Translations under genes and position numbers: made by a program | Shown: positions 1 to 10,568 of the stretch, in pieces | Numbering within the stretch: the first letter of the stretch is position 1 | How the letters are laid out: each line of letters starts with the position of its first letter | Notes under the pieces: model-generated | The model's database searches: none | What the model saw: the letters and a program-made list of their open reading frames with translations, nothing else | What the model was told of the DNA's origin: nothing | Assembly (NCBI GenBank): GCA_946122785.1 | Contig: CAMGYJ010000005.1 | Location: 84,686,547-84,750,546, forward strand | DNA: 64,000 bases | Direction: 5' to 3' | Source of the DNA: Linum tenue | Lineage: Eukaryota > Streptophyta > Magnoliopsida > Malpighiales > Linaceae

Positions 1-992
1 TTCCTCCAACTCCACGAACTGACGAAGCTTGACTACGTGATTGATCTCCATGTTGAGCCCATGTTGGAAGCAAGCAATCGTTGCTTCCTTGTCCTCCCTC
101 ACATTTGCTCTCGTCAAGAACAGTTCAAGCTCTTTGAAGTACTCATCAATAGAGCATTCTCCTTGCCGAATTCCATGCAATGAATAATGAAGGTCTCTAT
201 GATAGAACGGAGGCACGAACCGATCACGAATAAGACCTCTAAATTCTTCCCAAGTAGAGGCAACATGCTGCAGATTTCTTCTTCATCAAAGCTAAACCTG
301 TTCCCACCAAGCTGCTGCATAATCAATAAACTCATAGGTGGCTACCAGAACTTTCTGATGATCTGGGTAAGGATTGCACTAAAAACAAAATCATCTTCCT
401 CTCCTAGTCAAAGTAAGCTAATGCACTATTAGATCTTGAAATGACAGGATTGAGAGCTTGATCCCTCGAATCGGATCAACACCATAACCTCCTACTTCTG
501 GTGGCCTTCCTCCATAATCATGATAATCATCTTCATAATTATTAAATGGATGTCTATACTGCGAGATTACTGACGACGTTGCCCCGTGTGTTGACGCACA
601 ACGCCTCTGCATCTGCCAATCTGGGTTCTCAAGAAAAGCTAGGTAAACTCGATATGCTCTTGTACCCTATCGGTTCTCAACTCCAGTCTGTGCCGCTACA
701 GTGATTGGGTTCTCTGGTTGGTTCCCATTGGTTGCGTCTCCAACCTGGTGATTGGGGTATCTAGGCGCTTATTAGTCTTAACGAACTGACCTTTGATAGC
801 GTCCTACTGAGTATGAAGCAAGGCTCTCACCTGAGCCATCTGCACGACAAGCAATTTCAAGACTCTGTTTTCCCATGGTTTGTTCTTCGATTAGAGTTTC
901 TTCTTTAGAGAGCGATTCTTCCTCTTCTATGCGTTCTGCAATGGGGTCTTTTGATACCGGAGCCTTCGTTCTCGCCACTGTGTTGAACTGGA
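1..992 (-). pseudogene. Ty3/gypsy gag remnant
   Basis: Capsid/nucleocapsid polyprotein part of a gypsy retrotransposon, read leftward and cut by the window edge. Just after the primer-binding site the reading starts ARTKAPVSKDP, a common N-terminus of plant gypsy gag. It continues through the retrotransposon gag fold, with DYAAAWWEQ around 330-300 and RDRFVPPFYHRDLHYSLHG around 230-170, then a cysteine-containing, acidic segment near position 60. Frame changes and stops (for example near 335 and 418) show it is dead. Family assignment rests on the gag core. Protease and polymerase would lie left of base 1. Orientation agrees with the PBS and LTR to its right. Confidence 0.8.
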
Positions 993-1004
993 GCTCTGAT
1001 ACCA
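993..1004 (-). other. Primer-binding site, tRNA-iMet type
   Basis: On the minus strand this reads TGGTATCAGAGC, complementary to the 3' end of plant initiator tRNA-Met. It lies between the LTR end and the start of gag, as expected for first-strand cDNA priming. Confidence 0.85.
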
Positions 1005-1006
1005 CT

Positions 1007-1564
1007 TGATACGAGCACGGAACGGCACCCATTGTTATCAAAGTCATGCAGCTTAAAAAATGAACAAGAAAATGAATTTTAAGGGGTTTTGTTTGGGATA
1101 AGATGGAAATGAAAATGCAATCTCAACACAAGATGGGAGAATGCTCTAACAATATAAAGGATAGAATCTCGAACACAATCAAGGGGATAACTTGAATGAT
1201 ACAAAGAAAAATTCACAAGTCTAAAGCTCAATGAACCAAAACAAAATCAATATTCTTCAAAAAATTAACTCAGAAACTCGGTTTTAAGTACAATATATAT
1301 AAGCCATGTAAAACAAACTAAACGAAACACGAAAAATGAAATTTTAACTTCATCAAGGCTCGATCCTCAGTTGGCCCCTTCAGATCCCTGATCGGGGGTT
1401 ATTGCCTAGCCGACAGGGGGCTCTTCTGCCTCTACTCCCCGATCGCCTCACAAAGATAATGGTCGGGGATTTGGTTTCTCTGGTCAGGAAATGACGTCGA
1501 GAATCGCATCAAAATCCCTAAGAATATCATAATCATTCGTAAGGGAGCAAGCGGATAGCCATCA
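1007..1564 (-). mobile_element. 5' LTR of the gypsy element (approximate)
   Basis: Inferred from its position next to the PBS. On the minus strand it ends in TATCA two bases before the PBS and may begin TGATGG near 1564. A TATA-like stretch (CTTATATATATTG) lies near 1300, and GC-rich blocks of CCCCGATC/GATCGGGG type lie at 1390-1480. No second LTR is in the window, so the outer boundary is uncertain. Confidence 0.5.
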
Positions 1565-2200
1565 CTCATTACTTACATTCCAGAGCTTCTAAGCGGTGAG
1601 AGAACAACCATTTTTTAGTGGAAGATTTTACCAAATGTGCTCCTGTTTCATTTAGACAGATCGTGTTCCGTCCATTTGAGTGTTGGGAGAAGGTCCTAGT
1701 CGTGTCCCCAACTATCCTGCATAAAATTAGAAAAATCATCGCGCGAGATGATGCACTAACGAGTTTGGGTACTTCGTTAGCCATAGGTCATTGACTAAGG
1801 CTCGATCCATGAATTGCCAAAGCAGACCTCTACTGCAAGTGAACATAGGGCCGAAAAACTATACGTCAAGCGAACTACAGTCGTCCACACATTGCTTGAA
1901 TTCACGGTAGCGAGTAGCCGAACAATGTGCCCCTCTTTGTCACTCCACAAGCGAGAGGCTTGAGCTGATAGTGAGCAGATGGAATCTCAAAACTCAAAAA
2001 GGTCTAATAGGACATGTTGCCCATATACCAAAGTAAGGAGGGCCTTTTCACCTGAGCAAGAAGTTACGTCAAACTGGGATTGATCGTTCCATGGATACGC
2101 ATAGAATCCTCCATCGATGTAGTTACAATTGTTGTCAAGTACTTCACACCTAGCATAGGTGCTTATTCCCCTTTGGAATGGGCGGTGGGATGACTAATGG
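1565..2200 (-). pseudogene. L1 LINE ORF2, endonuclease fragment
   Basis: Read leftward, with frame changes, this resembles the C-terminal part of the plant L1 apurinic-like endonuclease (EEP) domain: a GPMFTCSR-like strand near 1850, then RALVNDLWLTKYPN and VHHLAR near 1790-1740. In L1 ORF2 this precedes the reverse transcriptase. Here the RT is absent, because the sequence stops at the gypsy LTR around 1564. It lies directly downstream of the ORF1-like region at 2200-3758 in the same orientation, so both belong to one LINE. Several stops and shifts make it non-functional. Confidence 0.55.
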
Positions 2201-3758
2201 TTCTTGGATCTACCTGAGGTTCCACGATCTGGTTCATGTTGGTGCGATCCTTCCCTATGGTAGTCTTGGTTTGGCTGTTGCTATGCGTTTCTAGGCGTTT
2301 GTCTCCGACCCTTGGTTTCCCTGTTCCAACTAGATTTCCCTTATAATAGGTGTTGTCTGTAGTTTTGGCCTTGGGAATCTTTGTGGAACCTCCCTCATGG
2401 GAATGTTGTGGTTCCTACGCGGAGATGTTCTCCAATTGGCTGTCGACTATCCAGAGATCTTCGAGATGGGCTATGTAGACTTAGTTCCCACCCTTATCAT
2501 GGTTTCTTCGACATCCATCGAAGATGTTGATTTCATCTCCACTCCTTCCTCTTCAAGAACTGTGAAATGTGAGCCTTGAACAAGTGCTTCTTTGATCGAG
2601 GGTGACGCTCTACTGTGGGTTCTCTTTTGAAGACCCGATTTTGGCTCTTATAAGCTTCTTCTTAGCTGCAAACCACTCGTCGAATTTTTGGTTAAGGTTA
2701 AGCGTATTTAGGGTAGCTGAGGTAGCTATAGGAGGCGTTGAAAATACTAGGGGGGGGGCACCTTCTCCATTTTGCATGAGCAACTCAAAGTTTTTACTTT
2801 TTAGGCATTAACGGCTATAGTCAAAGCATATTGCATGCAGTCTTTCGTACTCAATAGGGTATTTTATTCTTTCTAGCTCAAACATTTTCTAGAAGGGGTT
2901 TTGACTTGTCCACTTCCACAGATGCACGAGTGAACTGCCCACGACCTCCGGCTTCAGTTTCTGCATCAACTCGTATTGGTTTGGCAGTGAGACCACCGAT
3001 GTGATGAACCGCTATTGGATCAACCAGAATGAGAAGGAAGTGTACCCAAACTAGGAATTTTAATTGGTGCGCTCCATAGCGGTTGAAATTCATTATCCAT
3101 TGATGCATCATGAGATAGTGGTCCCCACCATCCATGGCCTGCCACACGATCTGTGAATTTCGGTTTCCAGTTTGAAACATACGAGATAGTAATTTTTCAC
3201 AATATCCATGACTTGGATCTCAAAGGGTTTCGCCCATAGTGAGACTATCCGGCGATGTAGGAACCTATACAGATAGCTCTTCCCCAACATCTTGACCATC
3301 AGGGAAGACTGCGATTAAGCAGAGGGGATCCTGTATGATCTAGTCTTGATTGTTATCTTTGCGTATGGCTTCCTCAACATCCCCCGTATCAGAGTCTTCC
3401 ACACACTAGCCCTCGTAATGAGAGATCTCGCAAAAAAGAAGACAAGCATCGCTGAACCAAATTTGATCCTGGTTATTTTGGGTACGTATTGAGTTCTTCA
3501 AGACTTTTGTTGGACCTACGACATCCTTTGACATTTTTTCAACCGTGGGAGAGACGAAATGCGACACCAAGAACTCTGGTTCTACGTCGCATTGAACGCC
3601 GAAGAGGGGGTACCTTGGCTCTCTTTTCTGTGTGTTGTGTCTCCATCATAACTTTATCCTTGGGAGAGGAAGGTGCTGGAGAGGGTATTCTAGCCCTTGT
3701 GATGTTTTTTTAGGCTGACTGTGATTGCGGCATAGCAAGGTCCTCAACGACTTCCATG
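2200..3758 (-). pseudogene. L1 LINE ORF1-like protein (DUF4283, zinc knuckle)
   Basis: RNA-binding ORF1-type protein of plant L1 LINEs. The DUF4283 core is visible as VKMLGKSYLYRFLHRR (about 3299-3250). After a frame change come VWVHFL..., HHIGGLTAKPIRVDAE and FTRASVEVDKSKPLL (about 3060-2885). A further shift leads to YPIEYERLHAICFDYSR near 2850, where the zinc-knuckle pattern has Tyr for the second Cys. A likely N-terminus is the ATG at about 3758. The tail to 2200 is low in recognisable motifs. Frameshifts and stops make it a pseudogene. Confidence 0.65.
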
Positions 3759-4341
3759 GCGGAGACGACAAAGATGGGAAACGAGAAGGAATCACTTAGG
3801 TTTCCCTAAGAGAATTACGCGCTATACGTTTCAATAATGAACAAGAAGTCAAGTATTAGTAGTATTTTAGTTTATAGTTCTTCAAAGATGAACCGAGGGG
3901 ATCCAAATATAGAGTTTGGGGATCTATGTGGAGAAACTAGAGATGAGGCTTTTCGGCTTGGCTCATGACCTGAATGCTACGCTTGAGATGGCACTAGGGA
4001 AGACAATCGGTTGGGTTGGGGCGGGTTTTGCCAGACCCAAAATCAAACCCATGGGTTTATCCACAAAAAAAAAACCCCCCATAAAACACGCTGGATTTGA
4101 AAACGTCAAACCAACCCAACCCGCTGGGTATCCACGGGTTCATGGGTACTCGTGTGTATTTGTGATAAAAAAATTTACAATAACAATTAACAAGAAAATA
4201 TCAAAATAAAAATCAAGCATCAATCTCTCCACACAAAGTATCCGCAAATATACACATCATTCTAGAAAATTCAAGCAAATCACACACTATACATACAAAT
4301 TGTTCAACACCAATCTAGAACAAATCAATCTAGTTAATTTA

Positions 4342-4616
4342 AGGGATAATACCACTAGGAAACCGGAACTATTAAGAATGTGTCATTTGTGTCCTCAAGT
4401 ATCCAATATGACATTTGTATCCTAAACTATTTTTCTGTTAGAGTTGACCGGCGTTGACCGTTAGTATTTAACAAATGGCACATTCTTAATAGTTCGGGTT
4501 AGGACATAAATGAGACAAAACTATAATACGTTGGGACATAAATGACACAAAACTATAATAGGTTGGGACACAAATGTCATATTAGATACTTTAGGACACA
4601 AATCTCCGTACCTTGA
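4342..4616. mobile_element. Mutator-like TIR fragment inside the hAT
   Basis: The start resembles the TIR of the element at 14858-16340: a GATAATACCACTAG opening, then CGGAACTAT and repeated GACA(C/T)AAATG phrases, plus GTTGACCG motifs. The inverted phrase returns near 4480-4600. No clear target duplication, so it is probably an internally deleted or rearranged relative. Confidence 0.4.
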
Positions 4617-4805
4617 AAGGCTTCTCGGCAGTGGCTACCGAAGCCAAAACCTGAAGTAGAGGAGGAGCTGTAACGGAAAAAAGGAGAAGTAGGGGAATCC
4701 GGGAAGGGCGATAGTTTTTTCCCTTGCAGGCCGAGTAGAGGAGGAACAGGGGAATTTGGGAATGGCGAGAGTCAACGAGAGGCGGAGGCGAGCGAGAATC
4801 GACGG

Positions 4806-6068
4806 GAGGTGGAGGCTGAGCAAAGAGTAGGTCTGGGTATGGGACTGGGAGGGCGGCGGGTCGACGAAGGAGTCACCGCGACTCCGAGAGCCGTCGGGAA
4901 TGGCGGTGGAGAGGAGCGAGACGAGAATCAAGTTTGGGAGTCGGCGGCCGTCGGGACGGGAGGATGGAGGCAGAGTGGAGTCTCGCGATTCAGGGAGGGA
5001 GAGGGATGGAATTGGAGGGGCGACGGGGTTTCTGTTTGTAGGAGATGGGGGGTAATTTGGAAAATGTTAGGGTCTTAGCTTTTAAGGATTTAGGGTTACT
5101 AAGTGTGACCGGGTATACACGGGGCGGGTACCCCCAAACCCGAACCCGCATCAACCCGCTTAACAAGACACCGAGTTTAATCCCGAACTCGATCAACATG
5201 ATTTTTATCCGCTTTGATCGGAATAGGTCAGGCTGGAGGCTGAGCAAAGAGTAGGTCTGGGTCTGGGAGGGCGTCGGGTCGACGAAGGAGTCACCGCGAC
5301 TCCGAGAGCCGTCGGGAATGGCGGTGGAGAGGAGCGAGACGAGAATCAAGTTTGAGAGTCGGCGGCCGTCGGGACGGGAGGATGGAGGCAGAGTGGAGTC
5401 TCGCGATTCAGGGAGGGAGAGGGATGGAATTGGAGGGGCGACGGGGTTTCTGTTTGTAGGAGATGGGGGGTAATTTGGAAAATGTTAGGGTCTTAGCTTT
5501 TAAGGATTTAGGGTTACTAAGTGTGACCGGGTATACAGGGGGCGGGTACCCCCAAACCCGAACCCACCCGAACCCGCTTAACAAGACACCGAGTTTAATC
5601 CCGAACTCGATCAACATGATTTTTATCCCCTTTGATCGGAATAGGTCAGGCTGGAGGCTGAGCAAAGAGTAGGTCTGGGTCTGGGAGGGCGGCGGGTCGA
5701 CGAAGGAGTCACCGCGACTCCGAGAGCCGTCGGGAATGGCAGTGGAGAGGAGCGAGACGAGAATCAAGTTTGAGAGTCGGCGGCCGTCGGGACGGGAGGA
5801 TGGAGGCAGAGTGGAGTCTCGCGATTCAGGGAGGGAGAGGGATGGAATTGGAGGGGCGACGGGGTTTCTGTTTGTAGGAGATGGGGGGTAATTTGGAAAA
5901 TGTTAGGGTCTTAGCTTTTAAGGATTTAGGGTTACTAAGTGTGACCGGGTATACACGGGGCGGGTACCCCCAAACCCGAACCCTCCCCAACCCGCTTAAC
6001 AAGACACCGAGTTTAATCCCGAACTCGATCAACATGATTTTTATCCGCTTTGACCGGAATAGGTCAGG
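4806..6068. repeat. Three ~418-bp tandem repeats
   Basis: The phrase GGCTGAGCAAAGAGTAGG recurs at about 4815, 5237 and 5655, and GATGGGGGGTAATTTGG at 5045, 5463 and 5881, giving a period of 418-426 bp. The units are nearly identical. The third runs straight into the right TIR of the hAT element. Each unit encodes an apparent ORF on both strands, but these are by-products of the repeat, not genes. Confidence 0.9.
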
Positions 6069-6114
6069 CTGGGTACCCACGGGTCCGGGTTTCATTGTCA
6101 TCCCTAGATGGCAC

Positions 6115-6676
6115 ACATAAGACGGAATTGAAAGGGGCAACATGTATGATTCCTATATTTTTCAATCTCTCAATTGAAAATGATTCTTTCATTTTCATCT
6201 AATTCATAAATGAAGATATTGTAAAATGTTCTATTACACTTTTTTTACAGAAAATCTGAACTTTCTATTACTCTGTAAAAAAGTGTTATTAGTTATAACT
6301 TGAAGTAATAATGTAATATTACAAGGAATAATTTTTTGGTTGTTGACATTGCTAATAGAAATATGTTAGAAAGAATAGCATCCCCTTCCCTCAACTAATA
6401 ATTCATTGTAAGTTATTATTACCAGAATATATATATAAAAAAATAACTCTGTTAGCAGTCGAAAATTTCTGTAAAACCGATTAAGATCTCAAGAAGATTC
6501 ACATAATCGTGATTTTATTTCAGATTAAGATTACATTAACCGATTTGTTGAAGTTAATCCCCCCTAAAAGAAAGACAAGTTTACAAAGTGATAAGTAATA
6601 ATTAAGTTAATCTCGGAAATTAGCAGAGGAGGAAGTTGAGTTCCAATAAACCTCTCCATCCTTACACACTCTCCCA
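6115..6676. other. AT-rich spacer upstream of the DUF7086 gene
   Basis: AT-rich, no coding signal. Immediately downstream of the hAT target duplication; the gene's proximal promoter would lie at its right end. Confidence 0.5.
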
Positions 6677-6678
6677 AT

Positions 6679-6686
6679 ATTTAAAC
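6679..6686 (+). promoter_or_regulatory. Possible TATA box
   Basis: TATTTAAA about 90 bp before the preferred start codon of the DUF7086 gene. It would make the upstream in-frame ATG at 6636 untranscribed. Confidence 0.4.
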
Positions 6687-6776
6687 TGCCCCCGTCCCAT
6701 TTGTTTCTCTAACTCACTCATTCACGAATCCATCCATCCATCCATTCTACGTCTCTTGGTTCTAATTAGGAGCCCA

Positions 6777-7454
6777 ATGACCGATCATAGTTCCCGGCCC
6801 CCGGCCGGCGACCAACTCCTTCAGCTGTCACTCCAATTGGGCACACTGTCAACAACCCCCCGGCGGCGCGACGCCCGGGTGCAGGCAAGGCGCACAGGCA
6901 TCACCAAAAACAGGCCGGCCGGTCGGCGTCCCCGGCGTCCCCGGTCGAACCCGGTCCCGGAGGGCAAATCGGAAACCATTCCGGCTCCGTACCCGTGGGC
7001 CACGAACCAGCGGGCCCGGATCCACACGATGAGCCACCTCATCAGCCAAGGGATCACGTCCATAACGGGGCAGGTGCAGTGCAAGAAGTGCGAGGAGAGG
7101 TACGAGATGTCGTACGACCTGGTGTCCAAGTTCGAGGAGGTGGCGGCGTTCATAAGCGAGAACAAGTACAGGATGCACGACCGGGCGCCCGCCGTCTGGA
7201 GCGACCCGACCCTGCCCGACTGCAGGGCCTGCGGGGGAACCGACTGCGCCAAGCCCGTCATGGCCAAGAAGCGGGACATCAACTGGCTCTTCCTCTTGCT
7301 CGGCCAGCTCATCGGCTGCTGCAAGCTCTGGGATTTGAAGTACTTCTGCAAGCACACCAGCAACCATCGGACCGGGGCCAAGGACCGGGTCTTGTACTTG
7401 ACCTATTTGGCGGTTTGCAAGCAGCTCGTGCCATCGGGTCCTTTCGATGCCTGA
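6777..7454 (+). CDS. DUF7086 domain protein
   Basis: Uncharacterised plant protein of 225 residues if started at the ATG at 6777. The frame is open from 6636, but the extra 47 residues look like 5' leader (clusters of Ser/Pro/His) and span a possible TATA box, so the later ATG is preferred. Residues 1-70 are basic and disordered (Arg/Pro-rich). Residues 74-216 form the DUF7086 domain: PYPWATNQRA, SITGQVQCKKCEERYEM, FISENKYRMHDRAP, PTLPDCRACGG, DINWLFLLLGQ, LKYFCKHTSNHRTGAKDRVL. CxxC pairs at 102/105 and 149/152 suggest metal binding; that is inference. Family function is unknown. Single exon, no stops, GC-rich against AT-rich flanks. It is the only intact host gene I can see. Confidence 0.9.
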   Translation: MTDHSSRPPAGDQLLQLSLQLGTLSTTPRRRDARVQARRTGITKNRPAGRRPRRPRSNPVPEGKSETIPAPYPWATNQRARIHTMSHLISQGITSITGQVQCKKCEERYEMSYDLVSKFEEVAAFISENKYRMHDRAPAVWSDPTLPDCRACGGTDCAKPVMAKKRDINWLFLLLGQLIGCCKLWDLKYFCKHTSNHRTGAKDRVLYLTYLAVCKQLVPSGPFDA

Positions 7455-7581
7455 TCATCATCACTTTGTTTGTTTTAGGCTTCACTCACTTTTTTCTTGG
7501 TAGTAGATCAGATCCTCTTTTATCAATTATAATATAACAAGAAAAATCATCAGTCAGAGAAAATACTTAATTAGGAGTTGG

Positions 7582-7587
7582 AATAAA
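7582..7587 (+). promoter_or_regulatory. Polyadenylation signal
   Basis: AATAAA 128 bp after the DUF7086 stop codon, just before the TA microsatellite. Confidence 0.5.
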
Positions 7588-7597
7588 GCTCTATTTG

Positions 7598-7600
<3 letters not shown>

Positions 7601-7661
<61 letters not shown>
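7601..7661. repeat. (TA)n microsatellite
   Basis: About 30 uninterrupted TA units directly after the predicted 3' end of the DUF7086 gene. Confidence 0.97.
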
Positions 7662-7662
<1 letters not shown>

Positions 7663-7667
<5 letters not shown>

Positions 7668-8690
7668 TGTGAAACCGTTACTCTATATATTTTAGATGCA
7701 GTTTATTAAAGTATGTGTTCGACTTTAACTATGAAATAGGATTCTGTTCGGAAGAAGAAATAATGACATGAAGTTGTCTACGTGTATATGACTTTTGCTT
7801 TGCATCATATTATAACAATTTTGTGAGAAAATTACAGTAACATAAATAGTGACAAACTAGAAAATTCACCAATATCCACGACAATAAAATGAGTATAAAA
7901 ATGTTGGTGTTTTCGTGACCATATCATATCACCATCACTAATACTTTGTTACAAATATTTATATTCATGACACGTCCACTCGTGATTCTGAATATTGTCG
8001 ATGACAATAAAATGTCGTCCAAAATAGTTCATCACAAAATTTCATATTTGTGATATATAGTTCTTCATAACACCTAAACAAGGTGTTATCGACCCTTCAT
8101 TTCTCAATGGTTTCACATTCTTTTTAGCATTAACTCAACCCTAAATCGTTGCATTTTGGTCTGCGATTCTTTCGTATTTTTATATCAGCAGGTTTTAGAT
8201 TTGCATAGCAAAGTTGAGCGATAAGTGATGTAGCAAGAATCTGAAATGGATAGTTCATTGTCTCAGGAAGAAGAACACGGCCGAGATTCAATGACCATGC
8301 TCTAAGTTCACAGGTGACTTAAGAAGTTGATGACCATGTTCCTTTCAGATCATGCCATGACCCCTAGAAACGATAAAAACAGAAGAAGCAGAGGGTTGTA
8401 GCCTGACTCACTGGCAACAAAGGGAGACCGCGAGATAAAGATAGCGAGCGTCAACATGATGTTGTGATTTCCATGACGTTTTAGAATTAGGTTATTATGT
8501 GATCAGGGGCAAAATTGTCTCTTTGTATAAATCTAGGGCGATAAATTCAAATAGTTAGGGAGACGATTAGAAATTCAGTTTGTATTTTGTTATATATTAA
8601 TATTGTGTAACCATTGCTCTATATATTTTAATGGATTGTCTTTTATCGATTGGCTGAAAGGATGGGACTTGCGATAGATGCACTTTATTA
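7663..8690. repeat. Diverged direct repeat flanking a non-coding segment
   Basis: TATTGTGAAACCGTTACTC and CTATATATTTTA at about 7665-7700 recur, diverged, as TATTGTGTAACCATTGCTC and CTATATATTTTA at about 8597-8635. The second copy carries about 45 extra bases before the shared GATGCA.TTTATTAA. The segment between is AT-rich and non-coding, with CACGAC/GTCGTG motifs at 7880-8040. Confidence 0.6.
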
Positions 8691-8914
8691 AGGTATAGGT
8701 ATTAGCTTTCAGCCCGGCCCCATGGCCGGTTGTGAGGCAAGAGGTCTAAATAGATTTTGGTTTCGGTTTCAATTCAGTAATGATAATTAGATTTGGGTCC
8801 GCCTTAATCGGATGAATTTCTCTAATAGTATAGACTAACAAAGTAATTATCCGAAAAAGCCATGTCTTCTTTGCAGACAGAATTATGAAAATTGTTCTCA
8901 CGTTTATCAAGGGT
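8691..8914. other. Non-coding segment at the truncated end of the Athila element
   Basis: No coding signal. The Athila gag frame ends at 8915 and polymerase sequence does not follow, so the 3' half of that element is missing here. Confidence 0.4.
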
Positions 8915-10420
8915 TTAGAGGCGATGGAAACCCTGATCCATCCTCGTGAAATTCGCCTGGCTGGTGGTCATGAATGCCTGCAAAATATTTTTCAGCTCCG
9001 TCATCTGAGTATCTGGAGCTGCAGCTGCTGGAGGCTGGGCATACTGACGCTGGGGCTGCTGGAATGGCTGCCCCTGCCTAGGCTGGTAGGGCTGCTGCTG
9101 TGGCGGTGGCCCCTGCCTAGCCTGGAAGGGCTGCCTCTGTTGAAAACCACCTGCTGGTGCTGGGAAACCAGGTGGTTTAGTGTTTTTGTTACCCCAAGCG
9201 AAGTTGGGATGCTGGCGCCACCCCTTGTTGTATGTATTGTTGTATGGGTCAAGGCGCCGAGCATTGCCAATGAAGTCCACCTGCTCTTGGTAAGTAGAAG
9301 ACTCCCGCATAGCCTGACAGTCCTCCACCAGATGATTCAGGCTCTCACGCCATTGACATTGAGCTACTGGAGGCGTAGCCAAACCTCGGCCCGGAATAAG
9401 ACTGTTGGGCTGCTTCAATGTCTGCACTAACTCAGCCACCTGCTGCTTGAGTCCGGATATGGCCTCCATGGCGTGCACACCACGATCCCGGGAATTTCTG
9501 CCTCTGCTGCTCTGCCCCTAGGAATGATCTCTGGAAACCAATGTACTGATCATCTGGTTCAGTTCGGGTGGAGTCTTAGTAAGGATATCCCCTCCTGGGC
9601 ATAGAGACTCAATCACCCTCTGGATTTCCGGAGAGAGAGCACTGTAGAAGTTCCCCACGGTGAATGCATCACTGAAGCCATGATGGTGATACTGCCAGAA
9701 AAATCCCATGTACCGCTCCCATGCATCACGAAGTGATTCATCTGGCTCTTGGCGGAAGTGAGTGATCTCCCGCTGGATCTCTGTAGTCTTCGATGCCGGA
9801 TAGTACCTGTGCACGAACTTATCAGCCAGATCGTCCCAAGAAGTGATGGACAATGGGGGCTGGGTCTCCAACCACCTCTTAGCATGCACCGCCAGAGAAT
9901 GGGGGAAGAGGTGAAGGCGGATTGCATCATCAGGGACACCGTTCAGCTTGAACCCGTTCGTCAGCTGCAGGAAACATGACAGGTGCACCCTTGCCTCCTC
10001 ATCCTTCAAGCCATGAAACTGGACAGAGGATGTAATGAGTAGAATCCAGCATGGCTTGATCTCGAAGTTGTTCGCTGTAATAGGAGGGTAGAGGATGACA
10101 GGGCGAATATCAGCAACCCGTGGAGTGTAGTAGTACTCCAAGGTGGGACCCGGCGGCGGTGGATGATGATGAACCCCATCTGCCTGGGTTATGAGGTTGT
10201 TCCCCAAGAATTGATTCACCGGGGGAACTTGGAGAGGATTCCCCTGAGGTGGGTTGTGTTCGCCTTCCATCTCGTACTCTTCCTCAGAATCGCTGCTCAA
10301 GTGGCCGTCTATGCGCTCTTCCGTAGCCAGTCTAGCTCGCTGTCGTCTCCTAAGTTGGCGGCAGGTGCGTTCAAGCTCCGGATCCAACGACAGTAAACCT
10401 CCCGACTGGCTACGGGTCAT
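8915..10420 (-). pseudogene. Athila-type gypsy gag, one in-frame TAG
   Basis: Gag polyprotein of an Athila-lineage Ty3/gypsy element, one reading frame of 501 codons broken by a single TAG at 9518-9520. N-terminal part: LLSLDPELERTCRQLRRR, an acidic stretch, then the capsid-like core FELKPCW-like opening, LHLFPHSLAVHAKRWLE, SITSWDDLADKFVHRYYP and HFRQEPDESLRDAWERY. After the stop the frame continues with AISGLKQQVAEL, a degenerate zinc-knuckle position (C...EDCQAMRES), RLDPYNNTYNKGWRQHPNFAWGN-like sequence and a Gln/Pro-rich tail. This order is characteristic of Athila gag. Protease, RT and integrase are missing to the left. It may be one mutation from an open gag frame, but the element is truncated. 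Confidence 0.88.
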
Positions 10421-10544
10421 GCACTATCTGCACACAGTCAAGCAATGCAAACCCGTGAAGGCACAAGTGGGAAAGAACAAACAGTCAATGCGAAAATGAA
10501 AATGCTAAAGTAACAGAAATCACTTTTCTTCAACAATCTAGCCT

Positions 10545-10562
10545 TCCCCAACAACGGCGCCA
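10545..10562 (-). other. Primer-binding site, tRNA-Asp type
   Basis: Minus strand reads TGGCGCCGTTGTTGGGGA, close to the Athila-type PBS complementary to plant tRNA-Asp. Six bases from the LTR end, upstream of gag. Confidence 0.85.
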
Positions 10563-10568
10563 AAAACT

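Larger units (their letters stand above)
3995..6106. mobile_element. hAT-like non-autonomous transposon
   Basis: A perfect 8-bp duplication GATGGCAC flanks the element at 3987-3994 and 6107-6114. The ends are imperfect terminal inverted repeats: TAGGGAAGACAATCGG on the left and, reverse complemented, TAGGGATGACAATGAA on the right. Both facts fit the hAT superfamily. The 2.1-kb interior has no transposase. It holds a Mutator-like end (about 4342-4616) and a triple tandem repeat. Subterminal GGGTACCC and CCCGAACCC motifs recur inside. Confidence 0.88.

Noticed and set aside
4635..6143. Repeated ~70-120-codon frames on both strands
   Set aside because: They recur with the 418-bp tandem repeat, with no domain; artefacts of the repeat.
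6821..7381. Long open frames on the minus strand and in the other plus frame over the DUF7086 gene
   Set aside because: They overlap a GC-rich coding region and lack conserved motifs; the DUF7086 frame explains the sequence.
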